A program made the position numbers and the translations under genes. Under the pieces are notes generated by a model. It worked only from the letters and a program-made list of their open reading frames with translations, did not search any database and was not told the DNA's origin. A DNA stretch of 64,000 nucleotides from Gelidibacter sp035515035 (GTDB taxonomy: Bacteria; Bacteroidota; Bacteroidia; Flavobacteriales; Flavobacteriaceae). The stretch lies in assembly GCF_035515035.1 (NCBI RefSeq), contig NZ_DATJCA010000021.1, forward strand, positions 1 to 64,000. Reading direction: 5' to 3'. Of the stretch, positions 1 through 7,988 are shown one piece after another; positions within the stretch are counted from its first letter, which is position 1; each line of letters opens with the position of its first letter.

Positions 1-2
1 AT

Positions 3-77
3 GCAAAAGTGGGCAAGAAGCCAGAAATACGATCGCAATTTGAGATTTATGAGTATTTCAAGAGGTTGAAATCGTAG
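3..77 (+). CDS. 3' end of an unidentified coding region (partial)
   Basis: The third forward frame is open from the window edge to a TAG at 75-77 and would encode a basic C-terminus (AKVGKKPEIRSQFEIYEYF, then KRLKS). The other two forward frames also run into stops within about 70 bases, so openness alone is weak support. The lysine-rich, amphipathic composition resembles a real protein end. The palindrome at 88-120 lies where a terminator would be expected. The family cannot be recognised from 24 residues, and this could be a chance frame. Confidence 0.4.
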   Translation, partial: AKVGKKPEIRSQFEIYEYFKRLKS

Positions 78-87
78 ATTGGAAATC

Positions 88-120
88 AGACCTAACAGGT
101 TTTGAAAACCTGTTAGGTCT
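88..120. repeat. 33-nt intergenic palindrome, copy 1
   Basis: Two 16-base arms (AGACCTAACAGGTTTT and its complement) meet around a single G, making a perfect inverted repeat. A second palindrome with the same length and the same core (CAGGTTTTGAAAACCTG) but different outer bases occurs at 38668-38700. This looks like a dispersed REP-like hairpin. At this site it could also act as a terminator for the partial gene before it. Confidence 0.7.
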
Positions 121-134
121 TTCCAAATATCAAG

Positions 135-154
135 ATCCCGCTAAAAAGCGGGAT
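135..154. repeat. Short hairpin ATCCCGCT / AGCGGGAT
   Basis: Eight-base arms (ATCCCGCT at 135-142, AGCGGGAT at 147-154) flank a four-base loop. The hairpin sits between the 33-nt palindrome and the end of the App1-like gene. Related GGGAT/ATTCCCGC hairpins occur at 38948-38967 and 12979-12998, so it probably belongs to a set of small intergenic stem-loops. It could also terminate the minus-strand operon ending at 208, although no clear T-run follows it. Confidence 0.5.
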
Positions 155-207
155 TAGTTCAACTATCTAATTTGAATACGATGCTTCGCATCTTTTCAAA
201 TCAGAGT

Positions 208-1233
208 TTAACTAACAAATCCATTTTCACGTGCATGGGCCATCGCTTGTTTACTGCTATCCACCAAAAGCACAGGGGTGGTTTTATAATTTTCATATAA
301 GCCTTTTACCCTTAACATTTTCTTTTTGTGCTTGACACTTCTCAAGTAGATGGCTAAAATTCGGTCTGGATGCAATTCTGCAATTTCTAAATAGATATCA
401 GCATCACGTTCGCCACTATCGCCAATCAAAATGAGTTTTAGCTCTGGATAGGTCTTCAGAATATTTAGGATTTCGTGTTGTTTTTGAGGCTTTTCCTTGG
501 TTTTCTTTCGATTGAGAAATTTGCCAAATTCCCGAAGCAAAATGGGTCCCTTTGGAAAATTATTCTTTTTAAGAAAAAATTCGAGGTAACGATACATATT
601 CCAAGGACTATGGCTCACATAGAAAATAGGATTTGCCTCCTCACCCGTTTTTCCCCTGTGCAGAAGATGATAAAATTCGGCAGCACCTTCCAACGGCGAT
701 CGTTTTGAAGCACGTTTGAGAAACGTATTGTAAATAACACGCCATTTTAACGTCGATACTAAACCGGTATGTATAATGGTATCATCAATATCGCTCGCCA
801 CACCAAAAGAAACTGCTTTGGTAGCAGAACCCTGATCGATACATGGAATCAACATTTCTCCCGGAAATCGGTTTTCCAATTGAATGATGCGTTTGTTTGT
901 AAAATCTTTAAAAGCCACTTCAAAAGAAAGCCAACCTTCTTCGTTTGCCAAGGCGTCCAGACCATCAACTTTTTCATCCAAAAGAAAGTAGCCTTTATCA
1001 TCGGTTACCGTTTCAAAGATCTGTCCGTCGGGCAATTTCAATAACAGGGTGGCATTGGTTACCTCATCGGTTTCAAACCGTTTATACGCATTGATCAAAA
1101 GTTTTATGGGGTGTTTACCTTCCAAATCGATAGATTCATCCTCAAGCGCGCGACCTCTCACATACAAATGCGATGCAGTACCATAACTTTGAAAAACGAT
1201 GACCTGCAAAGGGTCCTTTTTAAATAATCTCAT
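208..1233 (-). CDS. App1-like phosphatidate phosphatase (DUF2183 family)
   Basis: The 341-residue protein has a HAD-type catalytic core. The nucleophile motif DIDDT is at residues 148-152 (D148 and D150), a motif-II-like serine lies in YVSHSPW near 208, and GDSGERD is at 271-277. This matches the App1 phosphatidate phosphatase family, whose yeast member dephosphorylates phosphatidic acid at membranes. Residues 1-140 form a less conserved N-terminal domain that may be a beta-sandwich. No signal peptide or membrane segment is visible. The ATG lies one base after the stop of the upstream membrane protein gene, so the two are probably co-transcribed. The substrate is not shown by the sequence, and a bacterial role in lipid phosphate metabolism is inferred from the family. 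Confidence 0.85.
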   Translation of the reverse strand: MRLFKKDPLQVIVFQSYGTASHLYVRGRALEDESIDLEGKHPIKLLINAYKRFETDEVTNATLLLKLPDGQIFETVTDDKGYFLLDEKVDGLDALANEEGWLSFEVAFKDFTNKRIIQLENRFPGEMLIPCIDQGSATKAVSFGVASDIDDTIIHTGLVSTLKWRVIYNTFLKRASKRSPLEGAAEFYHLLHRGKTGEEANPIFYVSHSPWNMYRYLEFFLKKNNFPKGPILLREFGKFLNRKKTKEKPQKQHEILNILKTYPELKLILIGDSGERDADIYLEIAELHPDRILAIYLRSVKHKKKMLRVKGLYENYKTTPVLLVDSSKQAMAHARENGFVS

Positions 1234-1234
1234 A

Positions 1235-2500
1235 TTAAAAATGCCAGGTTTCTGGCCAGAGCCATAGTATTACCAGTCCTCCAAGAATAGCTGCTCCAAA
1301 AAAGAGTGCCATCCATTTTGTCAATTGCTTTGTCCCCAATATAGCACAAAGTACAATCTTGAACAAAAAATTGGACAAGGAAGCAACTACAATTAAACGC
1401 CAACCAAAATTAGTATCCAGACCGCTCCCAATACTTTGCGAGAGCGACAACGTAATGGCATCCTTATTTGCCAATCCACCTACAAAAGCAGCTACATACA
1501 ACCCTTCATTACCTAATTTCTGTTCAGTAAATGCAACCGCCAAAAGGATAATGGCATATATGCCGCCAAACATCAAAGCACTTTTTATTTGGGCTGGATT
1601 TTCAGGTTTTGGCATGTCGTCAGAAGTGTTTTCTTTATTGGTGAGATAAAAAAGAACGACGGACAAGCCAATCATTAGTAAAAATAAAGCGACAATGGGC
1701 AATATGACTTTAGATAAGAGACTTGGGATGACGGCTCCTATCTCTATCATTACCCGGATCAAGGACACTGTTGCCGCAGCAAAAATGACGAATGCAGAAG
1801 CTTTATCAATGTTTTTACTTTTTTTGGTAAATCTAGCGTAACTGACGGTTGTGGCAGTACTGCTGATAATTCCCCCTAAAATGCCATTGGATAAAATTCC
1901 ATATTTCTTCCCGATGAACTTATAAACGAAATATCCAATAACGCTGATCCCAACAATCAATGTGACCATAAGCCAAATATTGCGAAGATTTAATACTTCA
2001 AAAGGACCGAAGGTTTTATCTGGTAATATTGGTAGGATGATCAAACTGATTCCCGCTAAAATCATAATGGCCGAGATGTCATTGTCTTCCAAATCGCCTA
2101 TAAACTTATGAAGATGGTCCTTAACATACAACAGAATTGCAATGGCGGCACCCATAATCACGCCCACCACCCGATCTCCAACCACCAAATAGGCGCCAAT
2201 GGCAAACATTAATAGGGCAGCCATTTCCGTAGTTTGGCCTAAGGTTGGATCGGCCTGTGTCTTAAGTTTCATCATATTGGCTGTAATGAGCATGGCAGCC
2301 ATAGCCAGACCAATAAGTGGCAATATATATGGATTGTCATATAACCGGGTTAAAAAGCCAGCCACCACCCCCAAAATAGAGATGAGCGTAAAAGTCCTAA
2401 CCCCAGCAATTTGATCCGTATTATGTTTCTCACGTTGCATCCCGACCAATAGTCCAAGACCAAAAGCAATTCCTAATGTGGTGAGATCTTCATAATTCAT
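1235..2500 (-). CDS. MgtC/SapB-type membrane protein with DUF4010 domain
   Basis: The 421-residue protein is strongly hydrophobic, with about a dozen predicted membrane segments. The N-terminus (GIAFGLGLLVGMQREK and GVRTFTLISILG) matches the MgtC/SapB N-terminal signature, where an arginine-containing motif follows the first helix. The C-terminal part from about residue 180 resembles DUF4010, including GGIISSTATTVSYARF and FVGGLANKDAITLS. Proteins of this type are annotated as inner-membrane transport or magnesium-adaptation proteins, but the substrate is not established. The stop lies one base before the ATG of the App1-like phosphatase, suggesting one operon. Confidence 0.85.
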   Translation of the reverse strand: MNYEDLTTLGIAFGLGLLVGMQREKHNTDQIAGVRTFTLISILGVVAGFLTRLYDNPYILPLIGLAMAAMLITANMMKLKTQADPTLGQTTEMAALLMFAIGAYLVVGDRVVGVIMGAAIAILLYVKDHLHKFIGDLEDNDISAIMILAGISLIILPILPDKTFGPFEVLNLRNIWLMVTLIVGISVIGYFVYKFIGKKYGILSNGILGGIISSTATTVSYARFTKKSKNIDKASAFVIFAAATVSLIRVMIEIGAVIPSLLSKVILPIVALFLLMIGLSVVLFYLTNKENTSDDMPKPENPAQIKSALMFGGIYAIILLAVAFTEQKLGNEGLYVAAFVGGLANKDAITLSLSQSIGSGLDTNFGWRLIVVASLSNFLFKIVLCAILGTKQLTKWMALFFGAAILGGLVILWLWPETWHF

Positions 2501-2520
2501 AAAGACTAAGTTAATGAAAA

Positions 2521-2553
2521 AAGAAAAGGCTACATCATGGAGATATAGCCTTT
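2521..2553 (-). terminator. Rho-independent terminator of hppA
   Basis: Arms AAAGGCTA (2525-2532) and TAGCCTTT (2546-2553) form an 8-bp stem. On the minus strand the stem is followed by a T-rich run (TTTTCTTTTTTC). It lies directly after the hppA stop, so it most likely ends that transcript. Confidence 0.75.
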
Positions 2554-2576
2554 CTTAAGAATTTTATTACAAATTT

Positions 2577-5012
2577 TTATTTTATCTGATCGGCCTGCAA
2601 TTTAGCAACAGCTGAATTCACTTCTTCTCTAGTACCTTCCAACACACTCTCCTCTTTCATAACCTGGCCATTTTCAGTAAACGTCTTTGTGACAATTGCT
2701 TTAGCATTATCAGTATCTACAGCCACCATTTCTATTTCTATCGCCTCTGTAACGCCATTGGTAGTTTCAATAAACTGTGTACTGGTAACAGTGGCCGCTA
2801 TAGTATGGCCGCCTAAAATTGGTGCAATTACCAATCCAATCAAACAGGTCAACTTAATTAAAATGTTCATAGAAGGTCCTGACGTGTCTTTAAATGGATC
2901 TCCAACAGTATCTCCGGTAACGGCGGCTTTATGCGCCTCAGAACCTTTAAAGGTCATTTCCCCATTGATCAGGACACCAGCTTCAAAAGATTTTTTAGCA
3001 TTATCCCAAGCGCCTCCTGCATTGTTCTGAAAAATAGCCCAAAGCACACCACTCACGGTAACTCCAGCCATATAGCCACCTAGCATTTCCGCGATGGCTA
3101 AGTTATTCATTCCAAAAATCATCGGTACAAAAGCAATGAGCAATGGAAAACCAATGGTCAACAAGCCTGGAAGGATCATTTCTCTTAAGGATGCTTCAGT
3201 TGAAATGGCTACACATTTATCATATTCTGGTTTTGCTGTGCCTTCCATAATTCCAGGAATTTCCCTAAACTGACGACGGACTTCCTCAACCATTTGCATT
3301 GCCGCTTTCCCAACAGCGTTCATCGCCAAGGCAGAAAACACTACTGGCACCATTCCACCAACAAATAACATAGCTAAAACCGGGGCTTTAAAAATATTGA
3401 TGCCGTCAATTCCTGTAAAGGTGACATATGCTGCAAATAAGGCCAAAGACGTCAATGCTGCAGAAGCAATAGCAAAACCTTTTCCAGTTGCTGCTGTAGT
3501 ATTTCCTACCGCATCCAAGATATCAGTACGCTCTCTTACAATAGGATCTTGCTCACTCATTTCGGCAATACCACCGGCGTTATCAGCAATAGGTCCAAAA
3601 GCATCAATAGCTAATTGCATTCCTGTAGTGGCCATCATCGCTGAAGCCGCCAAAGCCACACCGTAGAATCCTGCCAATGCATAAGAAGCCCAAATAGCAC
3701 CTGCAAATAATAATACTGAAGGAAAAGTAGAAATCATTCCTGTTGCCAAACCTGCAATAATGTTGGTTCCTGCACCAGTACTTGATTGTTGGACAATTTT
3801 TATTACTGGCTTTTTCCCCAATCCGGTATAGAACTCGGTAATTGAGGAAATCATGGCACCTACAAACAATCCAACCAGAGTAGCATAAAAGACACGCATT
3901 GAAGAAATATCTTGAAGCCCTTCCCCAAAGAAGCTCATTTTCATGGTTTCTGGTAACATCCAAATAACCAAAACGTAACATGAGATCGCAACCAACGCAA
4001 TAGACACCCAGTTTCCGAGGTTTAATGCGCCCATAACTTGGGATTCTTTGGCGTCATTACTTGTAATTTTCACCAACATAGTTCCAATGACTGAAATGAT
4101 AATACCAACACCCGCAATGGACATTGGCAATAAAATAGGTCCAATCCCGCCAAAAGCATCGCTAATGGCACCTCCCATATCTTTAATTACATAATTTCCT
4201 AAAACCATGGCCGCCAACACGGTTGCCACGTATGATCCGAATAAATCAGCACCCATACCAGCTACGTCACCCACGTTATCACCAACGTTATCTGCAATAG
4301 TTGCAGGATTACGTGGATCATCTTCAGGAATACCTGCTTCTACTTTACCAACCAAATCTGCACCTACATCAGCTGCTTTTGTATAAATTCCACCACCAAC
4401 ACGGGCAAACAATGCAATACATTCCGCTCCTAAGGAAAATCCTGCTAAGGTTTCCAATACGATGATCATATCAAAATTACCTTGACTTTCTAATTTCCCG
4501 TTGACCATGATCATTTCAGAAGACCAATCGGCACCCATAAAGTAATAAAAGAAGAAAATAAAAAATGATGTCAAGCCCAAAACCGCCAATCCAGCTACTC
4601 CAAGCCCCATAACTGTACCTCCACCAAAAGAAACCTTAAGGGCATTTGGCAAACTGGTACGTGCTGCCTGCGTTGTTCTCACGTTAGTTTTGGTGGCAAT
4701 CTTCATCCCAATATTTCCCGCAAAAGCTGAAAATACGGCTCCGAAAATAAAAGCAACAACAATTAACCAATGGGTTGTTGGCACTACAAAAGAAACAATG
4801 GCAAGCAAAATACTCACCACGACAACAAAAATAGATAATAAACGATATTCTGCATTTAAGAACGCAAGCGACCCTTCATAAATATAGTCTGAAATCTCTT
4901 TCATTCTACCATCTCCAGCGTCTTGTTTCAAGACCCACGACTTCTTAATAAGCATGTAAATTAACCCTAAGGCTGCCATTGCAATTGGCATATAAATCAT
5001 CAGTGATTCCAT
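2577..5012 (-). CDS. hppA: Membrane-bound ion-pumping pyrophosphatase, K+-dependent type
   Basis: The 811-residue integral membrane protein couples pyrophosphate hydrolysis to Na+ and/or H+ export. The pyrophosphate/Mg2+ site is clear at residues 215-260 (DVGADLVGKVEAG, then NVGDNVGDVAG). A second acidic cluster (DAFGPIADNAGG) lies near 470. GNTTAATGKG at 503-512 has Ala507 where K+-independent enzymes carry lysine, so K+ dependence is expected. E197 in GFSLGAECIALF occupies the helix-6 glutamate position common in Na+-transporting members. About 65 residues after the last helix form an extra soluble tail rich in Thr, Glu and Val that shorter homologues lack. The neighbouring gene is the soluble pyrophosphatase. 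Na+ versus H+ specificity is inferred. Confidence 0.95.
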   Translation of the reverse strand: MESLMIYMPIAMAALGLIYMLIKKSWVLKQDAGDGRMKEISDYIYEGSLAFLNAEYRLLSIFVVVVSILLAIVSFVVPTTHWLIVVAFIFGAVFSAFAGNIGMKIATKTNVRTTQAARTSLPNALKVSFGGGTVMGLGVAGLAVLGLTSFFIFFFYYFMGADWSSEMIMVNGKLESQGNFDMIIVLETLAGFSLGAECIALFARVGGGIYTKAADVGADLVGKVEAGIPEDDPRNPATIADNVGDNVGDVAGMGADLFGSYVATVLAAMVLGNYVIKDMGGAISDAFGGIGPILLPMSIAGVGIIISVIGTMLVKITSNDAKESQVMGALNLGNWVSIALVAISCYVLVIWMLPETMKMSFFGEGLQDISSMRVFYATLVGLFVGAMISSITEFYTGLGKKPVIKIVQQSSTGAGTNIIAGLATGMISTFPSVLLFAGAIWASYALAGFYGVALAASAMMATTGMQLAIDAFGPIADNAGGIAEMSEQDPIVRERTDILDAVGNTTAATGKGFAIASAALTSLALFAAYVTFTGIDGINIFKAPVLAMLFVGGMVPVVFSALAMNAVGKAAMQMVEEVRRQFREIPGIMEGTAKPEYDKCVAISTEASLREMILPGLLTIGFPLLIAFVPMIFGMNNLAIAEMLGGYMAGVTVSGVLWAIFQNNAGGAWDNAKKSFEAGVLINGEMTFKGSEAHKAAVTGDTVGDPFKDTSGPSMNILIKLTCLIGLVIAPILGGHTIAATVTSTQFIETTNGVTEAIEIEMVAVDTDNAKAIVTKTFTENGQVMKEESVLEGTREEVNSAVAKLQADQIK

Positions 5013-5077
5013 ATTATAATATTAGATTGGTTTGTTTTAAACGGTTGCTAATGTAATAAAATCAAAGAGAAATAAAA

Positions 5078-5100
5078 AACCCCTTATAAGATAAGAGGTT
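5078..5100 (-). terminator. Terminator of ppa
   Basis: Arms AACCCCTTAT (5078-5087) and ATAAGAGGTT (5091-5100) pair with one G-U wobble. On the minus strand the stem is followed by TTTTTTATTT. It lies 27 bases past the ppa stop and separates ppa from hppA. Confidence 0.75.
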
Positions 5101-5127
5101 CATAATTTTTATATAAAGGGAATTGTC

Positions 5128-5655
5128 TTAAATAGTGAAGTTCCCATTGGTTTTATGCACACTTGATTCATAACGATCAACACATTTGTTGACGATTTCA
5201 TAAGCTTTTTCTGCAGTGCCCCAACCACCAACATCAACCTTTTTCTTTTCCAAATCCTTATAAACTTGAAAGAAATGTTCGATCTCCTTAACTTGATGAG
5301 GATTAACATCCGACAAGTCGTTAAGTGTATTCCATATTGGATCTGACACCGGAACACATATAATTTTTTCGTCATTTCCCATTTCATCGGCCATATGGAA
5401 AACGCCAATAGGTTTTACTTCCATTACACACATTGGAAATGTTGGTTCAGTTCCTAAAACCAAAACGTCCAACGGATCGCCGTCTAATGCTAAAGTTTCT
5501 GGAATGAAACCATAGTCGGCCGGATACATCATGGATGAAAACAACAAACGGTCAAAACGTATTTTCTTTAATTCAAAATCATATTCAAATTTGTTACGGC
5601 TTCCCTTAGGTATTTCAATCAATACATCAAATGTTTTTTTTCCTTTAGCACTCAT
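5128..5655 (-). CDS. ppa: Soluble inorganic pyrophosphatase (family I)
   Basis: The 175-residue cytoplasmic enzyme hydrolyses pyrophosphate to two phosphates and so drives biosynthetic reactions forward. The family I signature DGDPLDVLVL spans residues 58-67, with the three metal-binding aspartates D58, D60 and D63. The N-terminal EIPKGSRNKFEYD and YPADYGFIPET blocks are also typical. The length matches bacterial family I enzymes. The gene has its own promoter (5727-5756) and terminator, so it is transcribed separately from hppA, which follows on the same strand. Confidence 0.96.
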   Translation of the reverse strand: MSAKGKKTFDVLIEIPKGSRNKFEYDFELKKIRFDRLLFSSMMYPADYGFIPETLALDGDPLDVLVLGTEPTFPMCVMEVKPIGVFHMADEMGNDEKIICVPVSDPIWNTLNDLSDVNPHQVKEIEHFFQVYKDLEKKKVDVGGWGTAEKAYEIVNKCVDRYESSVHKTNGNFTI

Positions 5656-5988
5656 GGTGTTTATTCTATTTTAATAGCCTTTTTGTTAGTGGCTTATGTT
5701 AATTATTCTTCGATTTTTCAGGCGTGCAAAGATACGGAACTCTGCGTAATGTGCAACTATATACAAGGCTTAATTCCATGACGTGTTTTGAAGTTTCCAA
5801 AAGAAAGTGAAATTGACCTGATTTAGTTGATGATTCTACGGAAAATAAACCGAACTAGATTAATTGGAATCAATCGAATTATTTTTTAAAAAGGATAGGA
5901 AGAAAGTATTACTTTGCCCTTCGTAAAATTAACATTTGCCTTTACTGATTAAAACGCGCTACTATTAACTAATTAACCAATAATCAAA
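5656..5988. other. Intergenic region between ppa and a divergent gene
   Basis: This 333-base divergent gap contains the ppa promoter at 5727-5756. Facing the plus-strand gene there is a weaker -7-like box TACTTTG at 5910-5916, about 70 bases before its ATG. No open frame or RNA structure stands out in the rest. Confidence 0.5.
5727..5756 (-). promoter_or_regulatory. Bacteroidota-type promoter of ppa
   Basis: On the minus strand TATCTTTG (5734-5727) matches the -7 consensus TAnnTTTG. TTG (5756-5754) lies exactly 19 bases upstream, as expected for the -33 element. The box is about 70 bases before the ppa ATG. Confidence 0.7.
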
Positions 5989-7212
5989 ATGAAAAAAACC
6001 TTTTTGGTATTATTAATCACCTGCTTAACTCTTCATGGGTATTCTCAAATTTCTTATGAAAAAGGGTATTACATCAATAATCTCAACCAAAAGATTGACT
6101 GTTATATTAAGAATATGGATTGGAAAAACAATCCAGATAATTTTGAATTCAAACTAACTCCCGATGGACCTTCTGAAATAGCGAACATCAATACGGTTAA
6201 AGAATTCGGCCTTATTAATACCTCAAAATATGTTAGGCACACGGTTAAAATAGATCGCTCCCCTGAAACCGCCAACCAATTGACCCATGACAAAGCGCCC
6301 ATTTATAATGAAGAACAAAAGTTTTTAAATGTGCTCATTGAAGGAAAAGCTTCGCTCTACTTGTATGAAGCAGGCAATTTGAAACGTTATTTTTACACTA
6401 CAGACAGCCTTGAGGTAGAGCCTTTAGTTTTTAAAAGTTTCTTGAAAGCAGATAATAAAGTAGGACAGAACAATGAATTCAAACAGCAATTATGGAATAA
6501 TCTAAAATGTCCTTCATTTAAAATGAATAGGATGGAGTCATTAGAATACAATGATAGGAGCTTAATCAAGCTATTTGAAGACTACAATGAATGTATCGAG
6601 GAAGATTTTGTCAGTTATCAAAACAAAACAAAAGCCAATATCTATCATATAACACTAAGACCGCGTTTCAATAATTCATCCTTACTGATTGAAAATCCTG
6701 CATCAAGAGCTAAAGACACCGATTTTGGATCCAACTCCGGATTTGGGTTTGGGATAGAATTGGAATACATTTTACCCTTCAATAAAAACAAATGGTCTAT
6801 TTCGATTGAACCAACCTACCAGCGTTTTGATGATAAAGGAAGGTCAAAATTGAATAAAGTTTTCAACGAAGAACTGTTCGTCAGTGTAGATTACCGTTCA
6901 ATTGAACTACCAATTAGTTTAAGACACTATTTTTTCTTGAATAATGATTCCAAAATTTTCGCGAATATTTCTTATACTTTTAATGTAAGATCAGACGTGT
7001 CAATCGAATTTGAACGTGGAGATGGTATAAAATTAACCCCGTTAAACGGGAAAAGCGGAAATAACTATGGTTTTGGAGTAGGTTATAAATTCAAGGACAG
7101 GTATAGCCTTGAAATTAGATATCTCACCTCAAGGGAAATATTAGAAAATTATATGGCTTGGGATTCGAAACTTCAAACAACCTCATTTATTTTAGGGTAT
7201 ACAATTTTTTAA
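5989..7212 (+). CDS. Predicted outer-membrane beta-barrel protein, function unknown
   Basis: The 407-residue protein starts with a signal peptide (MKKTFLVLLITCLTLHGYSQ). Residues 21-210 form a soluble N-terminal region containing conserved-looking segments such as GYYINNLNQKIDCYIKNMDW. From about residue 215 the sequence alternates polar and aromatic residues in the way of an outer-membrane barrel (FGFGIELEYILPF, YRSIELPISLRHYFF, YGFGVGYKFKDRYSLEIRY). It ends in phenylalanine (LGYTIF), the typical BAM-recognition end. Similar two-part proteins are common in Flavobacteriaceae but have no assigned role. It stands alone between divergent ppa and a downstream lipoprotein gene. Confidence 0.75.
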   Translation: MKKTFLVLLITCLTLHGYSQISYEKGYYINNLNQKIDCYIKNMDWKNNPDNFEFKLTPDGPSEIANINTVKEFGLINTSKYVRHTVKIDRSPETANQLTHDKAPIYNEEQKFLNVLIEGKASLYLYEAGNLKRYFYTTDSLEVEPLVFKSFLKADNKVGQNNEFKQQLWNNLKCPSFKMNRMESLEYNDRSLIKLFEDYNECIEEDFVSYQNKTKANIYHITLRPRFNNSSLLIENPASRAKDTDFGSNSGFGFGIELEYILPFNKNKWSISIEPTYQRFDDKGRSKLNKVFNEELFVSVDYRSIELPISLRHYFFLNNDSKIFANISYTFNVRSDVSIEFERGDGIKLTPLNGKSGNNYGFGVGYKFKDRYSLEIRYLTSREILENYMAWDSKLQTTSFILGYTIF

Positions 7213-7440
7213 AACATTTTTTCGGGCGCCAAATCTCTTTTATGTTAAAGGAACCATCTTATTTGCGTGAAAAATTGAAAACATCTAAACTCTAAACAAA
7301 AATTAATAGACATGGGGTATATTCTCTATGAATAAAACATTTTTATAAAGTCAGATAAAAATTCCAAGACAGATGGATTTATTTTCTACATTAGAGACTC
7401 AACCACACGGTTTTAAATTATATTACCAACTCCAAATCTC

Positions 7441-7962
7441 ATGACGAAAACAATAACTTTTTTAATCCTATTAATGTTTATTATTATCAGTACAAGCTGT
7501 GATTCTAAGGATGATGACTGTACTAAAACCTTAGAAATGCCTCATTACGCTCTTGAGAAAAATACACTTAACCGTTATTATGTTAATGAAGAAGTGCCCT
7601 GTGACTTCGTTGCACCTGAAGATATAGGACCTCCTGAATTAAAAAACTTCACCTATGAGGTGTTATATTTCACGTTTACTACGGATACCAAAAATAAGAC
7701 GTCGCGTCTGAAATTTGAGATCAAACTCAACAACCCCAACAATTATGGTGTGGAAGGCATCCCTTATTTAACGATACGACCAGCTGGGGACCATATGGAA
7801 TACGTTGGCAATTATTCTAATTTGGCTTCAGTGCCATGTCATAATATAACTGCCAACTCGAGTTGTATTTTAACCTATGATCAGGAATATCCTTTTAATC
7901 CAGATATAGGTGCCCCAGAGTCTATGGAAGTAGTTTCCGTTAAGTATTATACCACGAATTAA
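7441..7962 (+). CDS. Hypothetical lipoprotein
   Basis: The 173-residue protein has an N-terminal hydrophobic stretch followed by a lipobox-like SerThrSerCys (IIISTSCDSK), which predicts lipid attachment at the cysteine near residue 20. An acidic DSKDDD run follows, as in many Bacteroidota surface lipoproteins. The mature part contains several cysteines (near 27, 57, 134 and 142) that could form disulfides. No domain is recognised. It is 228 bases from the preceding barrel protein and convergent with the DUF5686 gene. Confidence 0.65.
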   Translation: MTKTITFLILLMFIIISTSCDSKDDDCTKTLEMPHYALEKNTLNRYYVNEEVPCDFVAPEDIGPPELKNFTYEVLYFTFTTDTKNKTSRLKFEIKLNNPNNYGVEGIPYLTIRPAGDHMEYVGNYSNLASVPCHNITANSSCILTYDQEYPFNPDIGAPESMEVVSVKYYTTN

Positions 7963-7988
7963 CTTAGACAAATAGTTTTGGAGATGAA

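Noticed and set aside
3604..3981. A 125-residue second frame inside hppA
   Set aside because: It overlaps well-conserved pyrophosphatase sequence in another frame and shows no family motif.
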